From Methylophilaceae bacterium (lineage in GTDB: Bacteria > Pseudomonadota > Gammaproteobacteria > Burkholderiales > Methylophilaceae), in assembly GCA_905339275.1 (NCBI GenBank), contig CAJPFK010000004.1, positions 1-64,000 on the forward strand: a stretch of DNA of 64,000 nucleotides, written 5' to 3'. Under the pieces are notes generated by a model that had not been told where the DNA came from, did no database searches, and was given only the letters and a program-made list of their open reading frames with translations. The position numbers and the translations under genes are program-made. Of this stretch, positions 1 to 9,330 are shown piece by piece (position 1 is the first letter of the stretch; every line of letters starts with the position of its first letter).

Positions 1-34
1 ACAGGCACTCACACTTATCGATTGTTCAGATTTT

Positions 35-43
35 TAAAGAGCA
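35..43 (-). promoter_or_regulatory. boxA antitermination site in the rRNA leader
   Basis: The minus strand reads TGCTCTTTA followed by an A-run, the canonical boxA recognised by NusB/NusE in ribosomal RNA leaders. The next bases (AATCTGAACAATCGATAAG) are the familiar stretch just ahead of a 16S rRNA gene. The 16S gene itself is not in the window and should begin shortly beyond position 1. Confidence 0.85.
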
Positions 44-129
44 GTGTCACCGTAATTCTCCCCCGGCAACCAGGTCCTTCTTCACTTCCCGCTACTCCCG
101 CGTCTCCGCGTCAGCAACAAGAGGTGCGC

Positions 130-157
130 ATTATACAGAGCCAAAAAAGGCGGTCAA
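130..157 (-). promoter_or_regulatory. Sigma-70 promoter of an rRNA operon
   Basis: Read on the minus strand there is a -35 element TTGACC (152-157), a 16-bp spacer and a perfect TATAAT -10 (130-135), followed directly by a GC-rich GCGC discriminator. That discriminator is typical of stringently controlled stable-RNA promoters. A boxA site follows about 90 bp downstream. The sequence upstream of the -35 is AT-rich and could act as an UP element. The promoter sits just behind the tyrS stop codon and drives transcription leftwards out of the window. Confidence 0.85.
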
Positions 158-184
158 TAGCTAAATCGAAATTTCCTGTAAAAA

Positions 185-1384
185 TTACCTGATCGTGACT
201 TTGGCAAACTTGCGCTTGCCTACCTGAGCCACCACCGTCACGCCTTTATTCAGCGTAAGCGACTTGCCCACGACCTTTTGTCCGTCAAGCTTGACGCCAC
301 CCTGCTCAATGGCCCGGAAAGCTTCAGAGGTGCTTGCAACCAGGCCGGCCAGCTTGAGCAGGTTGGCAATCCCGACAGAGGCTTCCGGCAGGGAGACCGT
401 TACTTCAGGTACATCGTCAGGAATGCCGCCCCTGGAACGCAGTTCAAAATCCGCCAGCGCTTCTTCCGCAGCCGCCCGGTTATAAAAACGCGCGACGATC
501 TCCTGGGCAAAACGCACCTTGATATTTCTCGGATTGGCGCCGCCGTCAACTTCGGCCTTCCATGATTGGACCGTTGCGATTGATTCGAACGAAAGCAATT
601 CTATGTAACGCCACATCAATTCATCGGAAATCGACATGATTTTGCTGAATATCGTGTTGGCCGGTTCAGCCACGCCTATATAGTTGCCGAGCGACTTGGA
701 CATTTTGTTGACGCCATCAAGCCCTTCCAGCAAAGGCATGGTCAGTACACACTGCTGATTTTGTCCGGCCTGTTTCTGCAGTTCGCGCCCCATGAGCAAA
801 TTGAATTTCTGGTCAGTGCCGCCCAGCTCCACATCCGCCTTCAGCGCAACAGAGTCATAGCCTTGCAGCAAAGGATACAAAAACTCATGAATGGCGATCG
901 GTTGATTCGCTTTGTATCGCTTGCTGAAATCATCACGCTCCAGCATACGTGCCACGGTATGGCTGGCGGCAAGCTTCAGCATACCTGCAGCGCCCAGCTC
1001 GTTGAGCCAGGTGGAATTGAAAACAACTTCGGTCTGCTCCGGCTTGAGTATCTTGAAAACCTGGTTCTGGTATGTCCGGGCATTTTCCCTGACCTGTTCA
1101 GCCGTCAGCGGAGGACGCGTCGCACTCTTGCCAGTAGGGTCGCCGATCATGCCGGTAAAATCGCCGATCAGAAACAGCACCTGATGACCCAGGTCCTGAA
1201 ACTGACGAAGTTTGTTCAATAACACCGTATGCCCAAGATGCAAATCGGGCGCTGTAGGGTCAAAGCCTGCTTTTACGCGCAAGGGTCGGCCTGTTTTGAG
1301 TTTTTCGATCAACTCCTGCTCGATCAGCAGCTCATCACTACCGCGCTTGATGATTGCAAGAGATTCTTCCAAATTTGTTTGCAT
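185..1384 (-). CDS. tyrS: Tyrosyl-tRNA synthetase
   Basis: Class I aminoacyl-tRNA synthetase that charges tRNA-Tyr in the cytoplasm. The Rossmann-fold HIGH signature appears as HLGH (residues 49-52) and the KMSKS loop is intact at 227-231. The C-terminal part has the S4-like RNA-binding pattern ('[12 protein letters not shown]'). Length is 399 aa, normal for the longer bacterial TyrRS type. It is monocistronic: a well-formed promoter lies upstream, a divergent peptidase gene starts about 100 bp away, and the rRNA promoter follows the stop codon. The ATG start fits the promoter position. Confidence 0.97.
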   Translation of the reverse strand: MQTNLEESLAIIKRGSDELLIEQELIEKLKTGRPLRVKAGFDPTAPDLHLGHTVLLNKLRQFQDLGHQVLFLIGDFTGMIGDPTGKSATRPPLTAEQVRENARTYQNQVFKILKPEQTEVVFNSTWLNELGAAGMLKLAASHTVARMLERDDFSKRYKANQPIAIHEFLYPLLQGYDSVALKADVELGGTDQKFNLLMGRELQKQAGQNQQCVLTMPLLEGLDGVNKMSKSLGNYIGVAEPANTIFSKIMSISDELMWRYIELLSFESIATVQSWKAEVDGGANPRNIKVRFAQEIVARFYNRAAAEEALADFELRSRGGIPDDVPEVTVSLPEASVGIANLLKLAGLVASTSEAFRAIEQGGVKLDGQKVVGKSLTLNKGVTVVAQVGKRKFAKVTIR

Positions 1385-1398
1385 CTCAGGAATAGTCC

Positions 1399-1427
1399 TA
1401 TATAAATACTTTAGCTTTAAGGTTCAA
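1399..1427 (-). promoter_or_regulatory. Promoter of tyrS
   Basis: On the minus strand TTGAAC (1422-1427) is followed by a 17-bp spacer and TATATA (1399-1404), close to the sigma-70 consensus. The -10 lies 15 bp from the tyrS start codon, so the leader would be very short. Confidence 0.6.
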
Positions 1428-1483
1428 CATGTTGCGCTTTTCTGTTACCATCGAATGCCAGATTTTGAAAACAGAGATTGCTC

Positions 1484-2833
1484 ATGCTGAAAAGCAAAAC
1501 CGGTATCTTAGCGCAAAAAGCGAATATTAAAGAACGCAAGCTAGGCCTGCGTTGGTTATTAGGCCTATCGACACTTCCGCTTTTTGGCATTTACGCCGCT
1601 TTCGCGATCGCGCCTCAAACAGCCCTGCAGGAAATCGAAATCTCAACTGTGATTGAAGAGATCATCCTGCCAGAGGCCGTTGTGGAAACCGCCTACGCCG
1701 TGGACCCGCAAAATGGCTTCGCCCAGGATTCCTATTGGCAAGTTGACCAGGTTCGCCGTGATGACACGCTTGCCAGCCTCATGCGCCGCCTCAATATTAC
1801 AAACAATGAAGCAATCGAGTTTTTGCGTGTGCATCCGGATACCAGGGCCTTTTCTTCGCAACTGAGGCCCGGACGTTCCATCAGGGCAGAACTCAGCAAT
1901 GAAGGTGATTTGCGCCGGCTGGAATACGAAATCGACAGAACGACAGCCTTTATCGTCGAGCGTGGTGAGAGCGGCTATATAGCGTACAAAACCGATTTGG
2001 CACTTCAGACGCACAACACGCTCAAGTCTGCCGAAATCAATAGCTCACTGTTTGCCGCCACAGATGCAGCAGATATCCCTGACCAGATTGCGATACAAAT
2101 CGCGGACATCTTTTCCAGCGAAATCGACTTTCATAGCGACCTGCGAAAAGGCGACCGCTTCAATGTGGTCTATGAATCTCTATACAACGATGGGCAGTTG
2201 GTCAAAACAGGACAGGTGCTTGCCGCAGAGTTTACCAATCAGGGTAAAACCCACCGAGCAGTGATGTACCGCAACCCCGAGGGCCAGATCAGTTATTACA
2301 CGCCCGAGGGCAAAAGCCTGCATAAATCCTTCCTGCGTTCACCTCTCGAGTTTTCCCGTATCAGCTCTGGGTTCAGCATGGGCCGGTTTCACCCGATCCT
2401 GCAAAAAATGCGTGCACACAAAGGGGTGGATTATGCCGCTCCGACAGGAACCGGCGTCAAGGCCTCCTCGGACGGCGTAGTGGATTTTGTTGGCGTCAAG
2501 GGAGGCTATGGCAACGTGATCATTCTCAAGCACCAGAATGGAGTCAGTACAGTCTACGGACACTTGTCCCGCTTTGCCTCCGGCCTGCGCAAAGGTATGC
2601 GTGTTTCGCAAAGCCAGCTCATTGGTTACGTCGGCATGACCGGCATGGCCACCGGACCTCACCTGCATTACGAATTACTCATCAACGGCCAGCACCGTGA
2701 TCCGCTGAAAGTCGCTTTACCAGCTGCCGCACCGATTGCTCCGCAATACAGGGCGGATTTCTTTGCTGCAAGCACGCCGTTGGTAGCGCAGCTCCAGTTG
2801 CTGAATGCAAGCAGTCTTGCATCGATAGAGTGA
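1484..2833 (+). CDS. M23 family murein endopeptidase, membrane anchored
   Basis: Probable peptidoglycan DD-endopeptidase of the MepM/YebA type. An N-terminal hydrophobic segment (around residues 22-42) anchors it in the inner membrane. A central region follows that resembles the LysM/OapA-like part of MepM. The C-terminal LytM domain carries both zinc motifs, HKGVD (HxxxD) and HLHYE (HxH). The ATG at 1484 is preferred over an in-frame TTG at 1478. The protein is 449 aa, as usual for this family. anmK follows 28 bp later, so a cell-wall cleavage enzyme and a cell-wall recycling kinase are probably cotranscribed. Confidence 0.9.
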   Translation: MLKSKTGILAQKANIKERKLGLRWLLGLSTLPLFGIYAAFAIAPQTALQEIEISTVIEEIILPEAVVETAYAVDPQNGFAQDSYWQVDQVRRDDTLASLMRRLNITNNEAIEFLRVHPDTRAFSSQLRPGRSIRAELSNEGDLRRLEYEIDRTTAFIVERGESGYIAYKTDLALQTHNTLKSAEINSSLFAATDAADIPDQIAIQIADIFSSEIDFHSDLRKGDRFNVVYESLYNDGQLVKTGQVLAAEFTNQGKTHRAVMYRNPEGQISYYTPEGKSLHKSFLRSPLEFSRISSGFSMGRFHPILQKMRAHKGVDYAAPTGTGVKASSDGVVDFVGVKGGYGNVIILKHQNGVSTVYGHLSRFASGLRKGMRVSQSQLIGYVGMTGMATGPHLHYELLINGQHRDPLKVALPAAAPIAPQYRADFFAASTPLVAQLQLLNASSLASIE

Positions 2834-2861
2834 TACGGTTCCGGCAAGCGTTAAAAACATA

Positions 2862-3956
2862 GTGGCAGGTGAGCTCTATATAGGCTTGATGTCTGGTACA
2901 AGCCTGGACGGGGTCGATGCCGTTCTACTTGCAATCGATGGTGAGCGCTACCAGATTCTCGGCACACAAACCACCCCTTTTACGGCCGCTCTTCGGCAGG
3001 ACCTGCTGACCTTGCATGAGGCCGGCCACAATGAGCTTGAAAGATCGGCACTGATCGCCAATACCCTGTCGAATACCTATGCGCAGGCGGTTCGCCATTT
3101 ACTCGAAAATTGCGGTATCAAGAACAGCGGCATCAAAGCCATTGGGTGCCACGGGCAAACGATCAGGCATCGGCCCGAATTCGGCTTTACCATCCAGATC
3201 GGCAACCCCTCGTTACTCGCAGAACTGACCGGAATTACTGTCGTTGCCGATTTCCGCAGCCGTGACATCGCCGCCGGCGGCCAGGGTGCGCCTTTGGTTC
3301 CGGCCTTTCATCATGCCGCATTCGGTCATGCCGGCCTTGACCGCATCCTGATTAATATCGGCGGCATCGCCAACCTGACTTACCTACCGGCAGAAGGCCC
3401 GGTCATCGGTTTCGATTCCGGGCCGGGCAATATGCTGATGGATGCCTGGATAGAGCGGCAACTGGGAAGGCATTACGATGAGAATGGCATGTGGGCTGCA
3501 TCGGGAGAAGTCATACAGCCTTTGCTGCAAGAGTTGCTTGCGGAATCTTTTTTTGCGCTGGCCCCACCCAAAAGCACTGGCCGCGACTTGTTCAATCTGT
3601 CATGGCTTCTACCGCGACTACGTACGGAATACAAAGCTGAAGATGTGCAGCGCACATTACTGGAGCTGACGGCCCAGACCATAGCCGCTGCAATCCGGGA
3701 CTATTGCCCCAAAGCGGATGAAATATACCTGTGCGGCGGCGGCGCGCATAATCTCGCCTTGCTGAAACGCTTGCAGCAATTGCTCCAGCCTGTAAAAATC
3801 GGTCTTTCCGACGAACTGGGCATTTCTGTCAATTGGGTCGAAGCAGCCGCCTTTGCCTGGTTGGCACAACAAACATTGAAACAATGTCCTGGTAATTTGC
3901 CGGATGTGACGGGTGCAAAAGGCCCAAGAATATTAGGTGCGATTTATGCTTGTTAA
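2862..3956 (+). CDS. anmK: Anhydro-N-acetylmuramic acid kinase
   Basis: Phosphorylates and opens 1,6-anhydro-MurNAc to MurNAc-6-phosphate in peptidoglycan recycling. The N-terminus has the family signature GLMSGTSLDGVDAVL (about residues 7-21), the ASKHA-fold phosphate loop. Later motifs such as GFDSGPGNMLMDAW and CGGGAHN match the nucleotide-binding region. At 364 aa it is full length. Translation starts with GTG; no ATG lies further upstream in frame. It follows a murein endopeptidase gene, which fits the role in turnover. Confidence 0.95.
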   Translation: MAGELYIGLMSGTSLDGVDAVLLAIDGERYQILGTQTTPFTAALRQDLLTLHEAGHNELERSALIANTLSNTYAQAVRHLLENCGIKNSGIKAIGCHGQTIRHRPEFGFTIQIGNPSLLAELTGITVVADFRSRDIAAGGQGAPLVPAFHHAAFGHAGLDRILINIGGIANLTYLPAEGPVIGFDSGPGNMLMDAWIERQLGRHYDENGMWAASGEVIQPLLQELLAESFFALAPPKSTGRDLFNLSWLLPRLRTEYKAEDVQRTLLELTAQTIAAAIRDYCPKADEIYLCGGGAHNLALLKRLQQLLQPVKIGLSDELGISVNWVEAAAFAWLAQQTLKQCPGNLPDVTGAKGPRILGAIYAC

Positions 3957-3993
3957 ATCGCGCCCTGCCAGAATTGATTATGATTGAAAATCT

Positions 3994-5286
3994 ATGAAGC
4001 CAACTAAAGTCACTCTTACTTTCGATAATGGCGCTCCCGCCATTGAACTGCCCATACTGTCAGGTAAATTGGGCCCGGATGTCATCGATATACGCAATCT
4101 GGGCAAACACGGTGTGTTTACCTATGACCCCGGCTTTCTCTCTACCGCCTCATGTCACTCGAATATCACTTACATCGATGGTGAGGAAGGCCTGCTGTAT
4201 TACCGCGGCTATCCGATTGAACAGCTTGCCGAGCACTGCGACTTTCTTGAAGTCTCGTACTTGCTGATGCACGGCGAACTGCCCAATGCAACCCAGAAGC
4301 AGCAATTTACCGGCACTATCATGCAGCACACCATGCTGCATGACCAGCTATCCCACATATTCCGCGGCTTCCGTCGTGATGCCCACCCCATGGCGGTCAT
4401 GGTCGGGGTTGTTGGCTCCATGTCAGCGTTCTATCACGACTCGCTGGATATCAATGACGCCAAAAACCGCCAGGTGTCTGCTTACCGCCTGCTTGCAAAA
4501 GTACCGACCATCGCAGCCTTGAGTTATAAATATAATGTTGGCGAACCGTTCATGTACCCGCAGAACAGGTTCAACTATGCGGAAAACTTCATGCACATGA
4601 TGTTCGCCACGCCCTGCGATAACTACGAACCCAACCCCGTTTTGGCAAAAGCGTTCGACCGCATTCTGATCCTGCATGCCGACCATGAACAGAATGCCTC
4701 AACATCGACAGTCAGGCTTGCAGGCTCCAGCGGCGCCAATCCGTTCGCCTGTATAGCGGCAGGTATTGCGTCGCTCTGGGGGCCTGCACATGGCGGTGCC
4801 AACGAAGCCACGTTGAAGATGCTGGAGGAAATCGGCGACGTCAGCCGTATCGGCGAATATATCAACCGCGCCAAGGACAAGACCGACTCATTCCGGCTCA
4901 TGGGCTTCGGCCATCGCGTCTACAAGAACATGGATCCGCGCGCTGCCATCATGCGGCAGACCTGTCATCAGGTGCTGGATGAACTGGGGCTGCACGACGA
5001 CCCGATGTTCAAACTCGCCTTGAAACTGGAACAGATTGCACTGGAAGATGACTATTTTGTCAGCAGGCGGCTTTATCCGAATGTAGATTTCTACTCCGGC
5101 ATTGTCATGCGCGCGATGGGAATCCCCAATTCAATGTTCACCGCCATTTTTGCATTGGCAAGAACTGCCGGCTGGGTTTCCCAGTGGAATGAAATGATCT
5201 CGGACAGCGAATCCAAGATCGGCCGTCCGCGCCAACTATATACCGGGCCGGCAAGACGCGACTTTGTGCCTATCGATCAGCGCTAA
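3994..5286 (+). CDS. gltA: Citrate synthase
   Basis: Condenses acetyl-CoA with oxaloacetate in the TCA cycle. It is a 430-aa protein of the Gram-negative hexameric (NADH-sensitive) type. Catalytic-region motifs are intact: GPAHGGANE containing the first active-site His, and [13 protein letters not shown] containing the second His and an Arg. The Asp-containing NVDFYSG motif is also present. Only 37 bp separate it from anmK, so readthrough is possible. A strong bidirectional terminator follows. Confidence 0.97.
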   Translation: MKPTKVTLTFDNGAPAIELPILSGKLGPDVIDIRNLGKHGVFTYDPGFLSTASCHSNITYIDGEEGLLYYRGYPIEQLAEHCDFLEVSYLLMHGELPNATQKQQFTGTIMQHTMLHDQLSHIFRGFRRDAHPMAVMVGVVGSMSAFYHDSLDINDAKNRQVSAYRLLAKVPTIAALSYKYNVGEPFMYPQNRFNYAENFMHMMFATPCDNYEPNPVLAKAFDRILILHADHEQNASTSTVRLAGSSGANPFACIAAGIASLWGPAHGGANEATLKMLEEIGDVSRIGEYINRAKDKTDSFRLMGFGHRVYKNMDPRAAIMRQTCHQVLDELGLHDDPMFKLALKLEQIALEDDYFVSRRLYPNVDFYSGIVMRAMGIPNSMFTAIFALARTAGWVSQWNEMISDSESKIGRPRQLYTGPARRDFVPIDQR

Positions 5287-5293
5287 ACTCGAG

Positions 5294-5340
5294 AACAGGC
5301 AATAAAAAGGGGCTTAACGCCCCCTTTTTATTGCCTGTTT
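5294..5340. terminator. Bidirectional Rho-independent terminator between gltA and erpA
   Basis: Long inverted repeat: left arm AACAGGCAATAAAAAGGGGC (5294-5313) pairs with GCCCCCTTTTTATTGCCTGT further right. A-runs and T-runs flank the GC core, so it can end transcription from both converging genes. Confidence 0.85.
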
Positions 5341-5342
5341 TA

Positions 5343-5693
5343 CTAGGCCGAGAAGGATGAACCGCAACCACAGGTACTGGTTGCATTCGGGTTACGAATC
5401 ACGAATTGTGATCCCTGCAAACTATCCTGATAATCAATTTCCGCGCCCATCAGATATTGCAGGCTCATGGGATCAATCAACAGGCTGACGCCGTTACGTT
5501 CTACCTGGGTGTCATCTTCATTGACTTCCTCTTCAAAAGTGAACCCGTACTGGAAGCCCGAGCAACCGCCACCACTGACAAATACGCGCAACTTGAGATC
5601 AGGCGTGCCCTCTTCATCAATCAGATCCTTGACCTTCTTGGCGGCATTTTCCGTGAAAACCAGCGGGCTTGGCATTTCTGTCACTGCATTCAT
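5343..5693 (-). CDS. erpA: Iron-sulfur cluster insertion protein ErpA
   Basis: A-type carrier that delivers Fe-S clusters to apoproteins. The three conserved cysteines are present: one in [10 protein letters not shown] and two in the C-terminal CGCGSSFSA. Length is 116 aa, typical. The start codon is preceded by a purine-rich AAGGAG ribosome site. It closes the minus-strand series argC, DUF6776-like gene, bactofilin, erpA. Confidence 0.95.
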   Translation of the reverse strand: MNAVTEMPSPLVFTENAAKKVKDLIDEEGTPDLKLRVFVSGGGCSGFQYGFTFEEEVNEDDTQVERNGVSLLIDPMSLQYLMGAEIDYQDSLQGSQFVIRNPNATSTCGCGSSFSA

Positions 5694-5758
5694 GTTTAAC
5701 TCCTTAATTCCTAATTAAAATATTATCCTGCCCCGGTGCCTGCCGGTCAATGACTCTT

Positions 5759-6163
5759 TTATTCCTTGATTGTCGATAACGGATCTATCCTGGACTCTGC
5801 CGCCGCGTCCCCCAGATATATCAGCTTGCCTTCGACTACCGATCCGGTATGCATTTCCAGAGATTTATAGTGTACATCACCAGTGACCCTGGATTTTGCC
5901 TGTAGTTCAATGAACTGCATGGCGCGCACAGGCCCCACTACCGTACCGTTCACCATGACCTGCGAGACAGTAATCGCACCTTCTATACGGCCATTTTCAC
6001 TCAACACCAAGGTGCTCGGGGTAGAGGATTCTGTTACATTGCCGCGGATACTGCCATCTACACGCAGCCCTCCGGTAAAGTGTACATCACCCTCAATTCT
6101 GGTTTCCGCGCCAATCAAAGTATCAATGCGGTTGGGCGCTTTATTTCGGCTCTTGAAAAACAT
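5759..6163 (-). CDS. Bactofilin (polymer-forming cytoskeletal protein)
   Basis: 134-aa protein made largely of a right-handed beta-helix bactofilin domain, with repeating 'GDVHFTGGLRVDGSIRGNV' and 'GRIEGAITVSQVMVNGTVVG' type rungs. The short N-terminal tail (MFFKSRNK) is basic and could touch the membrane. Bactofilins polymerise without nucleotide and position cell-wall or polar proteins. The upstream gene encodes a membrane protein with a coiled-coil stretch, a plausible partner, but this is only inferred from adjacency. Confidence 0.9.
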   Translation of the reverse strand: MFFKSRNKAPNRIDTLIGAETRIEGDVHFTGGLRVDGSIRGNVTESSTPSTLVLSENGRIEGAITVSQVMVNGTVVGPVRAMQFIELQAKSRVTGDVHYKSLEMHTGSVVEGKLIYLGDAAAESRIDPLSTIKE

Positions 6164-6185
6164 ATCTTACCTCTAGTATGAGTAC

Positions 6186-6896
6186 TTAAGTCGGCAAATC
6201 AACTTGCTGCCTGATTTTTTCCTGTTTTGCCCCGGGTTCAGTCAGGCTGACCTCGACTGATGGCACTTCTACGTCGTTCGGAAGCGTAAAGTTGCCGTCG
6301 ATTCTTTGATAATACTTAAAGTTTATCTTGATAGGTTCGATTGGGCTTATCCCATCCGACAAGGGCAGTTTGACCGACTCGCCATTGCGCAGCGCATTCA
6401 GGCTGAGTTTCAGGCTGCCCTGCGCCATCCTGTCGTGTCGGCCCGCCTGTATCAGCAGAATATGGTACTCGTACTGATTCGGCAACTTGCCCTTGTTCAG
6501 CTTGAAACTGTGCAGCTTAAGTTCTCCCGCAGTGGAGTTCCCGTTGAGAATTCCCTTGTAAAAGGCAACTTCCTCCTTCAGGCGCATCCCCTCGTCCTGC
6601 AAAGCAACCAGTTCTTCCGCAAGGCTCTTTTGCGCTGCGCGCTCCACCTGCAACTGACGCTCGCGATAAACCGTCTTGGCTTCCAGTGTCTGGTTATCCA
6701 TCACCAAACGATTCACGCTATTGATCAGGCCGCCGTAATCACCGCCGGTGAATTGCACATAACCAATCAAATAGCCGAACAGAACCAGCAGCACAGCAAT
6801 AAGCCACTGCCAATACCAAGGCTGCTGTGAACGAACCGCTACTTTTTTGGCAGTCGCGCCGAAGTGTCCACGTAAACGCCGCGCAACCCTTCTCAT
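6186..6896 (-). CDS. Membrane protein of DUF6776 type
   Basis: The N-terminus is basic (MRRVARRLRG). One transmembrane helix follows at about residues 28-50 (WYWQWLIAVLLVLFGYLIGYV), then a predicted coiled coil rich in E/Q/R, then a C-terminal beta-rich domain facing the periplasm. No enzymatic motif is visible. The ATG at 6896, 10 bp after the argC stop, is preferred over one at 6941 that would overlap argC. Genes of this appearance commonly sit between argC and a bactofilin in betaproteobacteria; the function is unknown. Confidence 0.75.
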   Translation of the reverse strand: MRRVARRLRGHFGATAKKVAVRSQQPWYWQWLIAVLLVLFGYLIGYVQFTGGDYGGLINSVNRLVMDNQTLEAKTVYRERQLQVERAAQKSLAEELVALQDEGMRLKEEVAFYKGILNGNSTAGELKLHSFKLNKGKLPNQYEYHILLIQAGRHDRMAQGSLKLSLNALRNGESVKLPLSDGISPIEPIKINFKYYQRIDGNFTLPNDVEVPSVEVSLTEPGAKQEKIRQQVDLPT

Positions 6897-6906
6897 GGCA
6901 TCAGGA

Positions 6907-7950
6907 TCATGGCAGCAGAGGTACGACTTCCAGCCCGGCATTCTCCGGCAGGTCGAACATGATATTCATGTTCTGCACTGCCTGGCCTGCCGCACCCTTG
7001 ACCAGGTTATCGATTACGGACAGCACCACCACGGTATCGCCGCCCTGCGGTTGATGAACTGCAATGCGGCATTGATTGGATGCGCGCACCGAGCGTGTTT
7101 CAGGATGCGACCCCCTGGGCAGCACATCGACAAATCGCTCATCTGCATAGGTTTGCTCGAACAATTGCTGTAAATCACAGGGCTTGGTCAATTTTGCATA
7201 CAAAGTTGCATGAATGCCCCTGATCAATGGCATAAGATGCGGTACAAATGTCAGCCCGGCCAGCTGGCCGGCCATCTGGCTCAAGCCCTGGCTGATCTCG
7301 GGAAGATGCCGGTGTCCGCCAACGCCATAGGCCTTGAAGTTATCACCCGCCTCCGCAAACAGTGTATGCACTTCTGCCTTGCGCCCGGCGCCGCTGGCAC
7401 CGGACTTGGCATCCGCGATCAAGCTCAGCTGGTCGACAACACCCGCTTTCAACAACGGCATAAACCCGAGCTGCACTGCAGTCGGATAACAACCAGGGTT
7501 TGCAAGTAATCGCGCATGCCTGATTTTTTCCCGGTTCAATTCCGGCAAGCCATAAACCGCATCGGCAATCAGCTCCGGACAGGCATGCGCCATACCGTAC
7601 CATTTTTCCCAGACCGATACATCCTTGATGCGAAAATCGGCAGCCAGATCGATGACTCTCACGCCTTTTGCAAGCAGTTCCCGTGCTTGCTGCATCGCGA
7701 TGCCGTTGGGAGTGGCAAAAAACACCACATCGCAAGCACTTAAATCCGCCTCTGCCGGGTCGACAAAAGGCAGATCGACGTAGCTGCGCAGACTTGGGAA
7801 CATATCGGCCACCGGCTGTCCGGCTTCGCCGCGGGAAGTAATGGCGAACAATTCTGCGTTGGGGTGTATGGCAAGCAAACGTAGCAGTTCTACACCGGTA
7901 TAACCCGTTCCACCGACAATCCCGATCTTCAATTTTTTGGTTTGCATCAT
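6907..7950 (-). CDS. argC: N-acetyl-gamma-glutamyl-phosphate reductase
   Basis: NADPH-dependent third step of arginine biosynthesis. The N-terminal dinucleotide-binding loop [17 protein letters not shown] and the catalytic cysteine motif [10 protein letters not shown] are intact. Length is 347 aa, normal. The sequence begins with two methionines (7950 or 7947). The gene heads the minus-strand cluster running to erpA and lies downstream of the rplM-rpsI operon, from which it is separated by a terminator. Confidence 0.96.
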   Translation of the reverse strand: MMQTKKLKIGIVGGTGYTGVELLRLLAIHPNAELFAITSRGEAGQPVADMFPSLRSYVDLPFVDPAEADLSACDVVFFATPNGIAMQQARELLAKGVRVIDLAADFRIKDVSVWEKWYGMAHACPELIADAVYGLPELNREKIRHARLLANPGCYPTAVQLGFMPLLKAGVVDQLSLIADAKSGASGAGRKAEVHTLFAEAGDNFKAYGVGGHRHLPEISQGLSQMAGQLAGLTFVPHLMPLIRGIHATLYAKLTKPCDLQQLFEQTYADERFVDVLPRGSHPETRSVRASNQCRIAVHQPQGGDTVVVLSVIDNLVKGAAGQAVQNMNIMFDLPENAGLEVVPLLP

Positions 7951-8044
7951 ATGCTGAATAATTTTCGAGCCTTATATGACTTTGGCAGGGTGTTAGATAG
8001 TAACAAAAAAGCCGCGATTGTCATAAAAACGCCGGGCAGAAATG

Positions 8045-8070
8045 AAAAAAGCCGCAGAATGCGGCTTTTT
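8045..8070 (-). terminator. Rho-independent terminator after rpsI
   Basis: On the minus strand, an A-run leads into GCCGCATTCTGCGGC, which folds into a GC-rich hairpin followed by a T-run. It begins 14 bp past the rpsI stop codon. Confidence 0.85.
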
Positions 8071-8084
8071 CCTGGACCCATCGC

Positions 8085-8477
8085 TTAACGCTTGGAGAAC
8101 TGTTTACGACGGCGTGCTTTACGCAGGCCGACCTTTTTACGTTCAACTTCGCGTGCATCACGAGTAACGAACCCTGCTTGCGACAACGCACTTTTCAATG
8201 CTGCGTCGTAATCGATCAAGGCACGAGTAATGCCGTGACGTACCGCACCAGCCTGGCCGGATTCACCGCCGCCGGTCACATTAACCAGAATATCGAAACT
8301 GCTCTCGTTTTCCGTCAACGCCAGGGGCTGGCGCAGGATCATACGTGATGTTTCGCGGGAGAAGTATTCATCGGCAGGCTTGTCGTTAATGACGATGTTG
8401 CCTTTACCGGACTTCAGAAAAACGCGTGCCACAGAGCTCTTGCGACGACCTGTACCGTAGTTGTATTTACCAATCAT
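8085..8477 (-). CDS. rpsI: 30S ribosomal protein S9
   Basis: 130-aa S9 protein. The N-terminal [15 protein letters not shown] and the basic tail ending [12 protein letters not shown], which reaches the decoding site, are both intact. It follows rplM with a 9-bp gap in the universally conserved rplM-rpsI operon. Confidence 0.98.
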   Translation of the reverse strand: MIGKYNYGTGRRKSSVARVFLKSGKGNIVINDKPADEYFSRETSRMILRQPLALTENESSFDILVNVTGGGESGQAGAVRHGITRALIDYDAALKSALSQAGFVTRDAREVERKKVGLRKARRRKQFSKR

Positions 8478-8486
8478 TTCTAATCC

Positions 8487-8927
8487 TTAAGCCTGGCTTT
8501 GAATTTTCAAAGGCTGTGGTTGTTGCGCAACATGGTCATGTTTCTCGCCGGCATACACTTTCAGCTTGCGAAGCATCGCATAACCTAGCGGGCCTTTCGG
8601 CAACATGCCTTTAACCGCTTTTTCCAAGGCACGGCCCGGGAAGCGCTGCTGCATCTTGCCGAAAGTCGTCGTGGAAATACCGCCTGGGTAACCACTGTGA
8701 CGGTGGTAAAGCTTGTCCTCGGCCTTGTTGCCTGTAACCTTGATCTTGTCAGCGTTGACCACAACGATGTAATCACCGGTATCCACGTGAGGCGTATAAA
8801 TGGTTTTGTGCTTGCCACGCAGACGGTGCGCGATCTCACTTGCCAAACGGCCCAACACCAGATCCGTAGCATCTACAACGAACCAGTCGCGCTTAACTTC
8901 GTGCGCTTTAGCAGAAAAAGTCTTCAT
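8487..8927 (-). CDS. rplM: 50S ribosomal protein L13
   Basis: Begins [19 protein letters not shown], the standard L13 N-terminus, so the ATG at 8927 is chosen over an upstream ATG at 8948 that would add seven atypical residues. It contains HRHSGYPGG and GMLPKGPLG, both conserved in L13. The 146-aa protein is an early-assembly 50S protein. First gene of the rplM-rpsI operon. Confidence 0.97.
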   Translation of the reverse strand: MKTFSAKAHEVKRDWFVVDATDLVLGRLASEIAHRLRGKHKTIYTPHVDTGDYIVVVNADKIKVTGNKAEDKLYHRHSGYPGGISTTTFGKMQQRFPGRALEKAVKGMLPKGPLGYAMLRKLKVYAGEKHDHVAQQPQPLKIQSQA

Positions 8928-8965
8928 CTGACTACCAATACTTGCCAAAAAAATTAAGAGGGCGA

Positions 8966-8994
8966 TTTTATGCTACCGGGCAAGCTCTTGTCAA
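8966..8994 (-). promoter_or_regulatory. Promoter of rplM-rpsI
   Basis: Minus strand: a perfect TTGACA -35 (8989-8994), a 16-17 bp spacer and a CATAAAAT -10 region (8966-8972). The distance to the rplM start is about 40 bp, leaving a short leader. Confidence 0.6.
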
Positions 8995-9330
8995 ACGTTA
9001 TTGTGGCCTGATTAGGCACGACATCCGGTCCGATACGCCAGAATAGTGTCGGCGTTATGCCACCCATGCTGAAAATTTGTCATCTACGGACACCTGAATT
9101 TCAGCGACCGGCGGGACTTGCAGCAGAAGGTGTATCAGAAATAATTAAATAGCATATAAATATCAATTAGATATGGCTATATTCTATTGTAACTTTATCA
9201 GAGAATGGTGTAATGTGCATGCTTGGAATAATCTTTGCGTAATTAATCACAAATCGACAAAGATCGAGATTCGATTACGATTATTCTTAAACCTATATAT
9301 TGATGCAGCAGCGCTGATCAGTTGGCATTA
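8995..9330. other. Intergenic region upstream of fimV
   Basis: About 340 bp between the rplM promoter and fimV. The half nearer fimV (from about 9140) is markedly AT-rich and probably holds the fimV promoter. No convincing ORF, tRNA or hairpin terminator is seen. Confidence 0.5.
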
